From Clostridiales bacterium UBA6388 (GTDB lineage Bacteria > Bacillota > Clostridia > Oscillospirales > Oscillospiraceae), in assembly GCA_002437575.1 (NCBI GenBank), contig DJQK01000018.1:11129-24421 (forward strand): a stretch of DNA of 13,293 bases. Reading direction: 5' to 3'. This document shows positions 13,072 through 13,293 of the stretch, one piece after another. The notes beneath the pieces were generated by a model. It was not told where the DNA came from, searched no databases, and worked only from the letters and a program-made list of their open reading frames with translations. The first letter of the stretch is position 1. The number at the start of each line of letters is the position of its first letter. A program made the position numbers and the translations under genes.

Positions 13072-13091
13072 CGGTTAGGGTAGACTAACCG
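13072..13091. promoter_or_regulatory. Operator-like palindrome O3 at the feoA start point
   Basis: CGGTTAG (13072-13078) and CTAACCG (13085-13091) flank a 6-nt spacer. The arms and spacing are identical to O1. It lies at the predicted transcription start of feoA, a classical repressor position. Confidence 0.7.
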
Positions 13092-13176
13092 CTGCCTTCG
13101 TGCACGGCGCGTCAACCCGGACATTTTTTCAGAACAACGGTCAGAGAAAACAAACCGTGCAAGCGAGGTGTTGGAT

Positions 13177-13293
13177 ATGCTGCCGCTGACATTGGCAAAT
13201 ATCGGCGAAGAGCAGATGATTCATAAGGTCGGAGGCTCGCCGGAGGTGAAAAAGCACCTCGAGGATATGGGCTTCGTGGCCGGCGGTATAGTC
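13177..13293 (+). CDS. feoA: Ferrous iron transport protein FeoA, N-terminal part (3' end outside window)
   Basis: The first 39 residues are visible and the frame runs to the window edge without a stop. The sequence begins MLPLTLANIGEEQMIHKVGG and continues with SPEVKKHLEDMGFVAGG, which matches the start of FeoA, a small SH3-like cytoplasmic protein that supports the FeoB ferrous iron permease. GAGGTG (13165-13170) lies 6 nt upstream of the ATG. feoB is expected to follow outside the window. The leader of about 105 nt between O3 and the ATG shows no other clear element. Confidence 0.85.
   Translation, partial: MLPLTLANIGEEQMIHKVGGSPEVKKHLEDMGFVAGGIV

Noticed and set aside
13101..13161. Long-range pairing TGCACGG with CCGTGCA in the feoA leader as a riboswitch
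   Set aside because: Only 7 bp with a loop of about 47 nt, no known riboswitch core and no covariation data.
1..13293. CRISPR array, tRNA, rRNA, prophage or transposase gene
   Set aside because: No regularly spaced repeats, no cloverleaf-like or rRNA sequence recognised, and no integrase or transposase motif in any frame.

Overview
The window reads like chromosomal DNA from a GC-rich member of the Clostridia, most likely an Oscillospiraceae-type gut anaerobe. This is an inference from the oleate hydratase end, the clostridial-looking galactokinase, the strong GGAGG ribosome binding sites, the feoA-type iron locus and the Pho regulon layout. Nothing looks like phage, plasmid or a transposase gene.

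Left part (1-3630). The 3' end of an oleate hydratase gene comes first, followed by a hairpin. A separate promoter then drives a two-gene operon. Its first gene encodes a 720-residue fusion of a hormone-sensitive-lipase-type alpha/beta hydrolase and a condensation/alcohol-acetyltransferase-like domain. Its second gene encodes a zinc-ribbon protein with about six membrane segments. A strong terminator and a 110-bp nested inverted-repeat element separate this operon from the convergent galactokinase gene.

Middle (3631-5982). On the minus strand lie galK, with a near-consensus promoter, and an HAD-IIA (NagD-like) phosphatase gene. The phosphatase gene is preceded by a spaced TTTACA array that I read as a PhoP binding region.

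Right-centre (5983-12608). A complete minus-strand phosphate operon runs pstS-pstC-pstA-pstB-phoU-phoP-phoR. The last three junctions are 4-nt ATGA overlaps. The pstS promoter carries a TTTACA array with exactly the same spacing (11 bp, then 23 bp) as the one before the HAD gene, so the two appear to be co-regulated by the PhoP encoded here. An internal promoter before pstB could supply PhoU, PhoP and PhoR when phosphate is plentiful.

Right end (12609-13293). A small heavy-metal-associated (HMA) domain protein gene and the start of feoA (ferrous iron uptake) diverge from a shared intergenic region. That region holds two recognisable promoters and three GGTTAG...CTAACC-type palindromes, probably operators for a DtxR/IdeR-like metal repressor.

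The most interesting points are the duplicated Pho-box architecture that brings an HAD phosphatase into the regulon, the hydrolase-acyltransferase fusion with its zinc-ribbon membrane partner, the nested repeat whose two ends differ only by a compensatory base-pair swap, and the triple-operator iron region.
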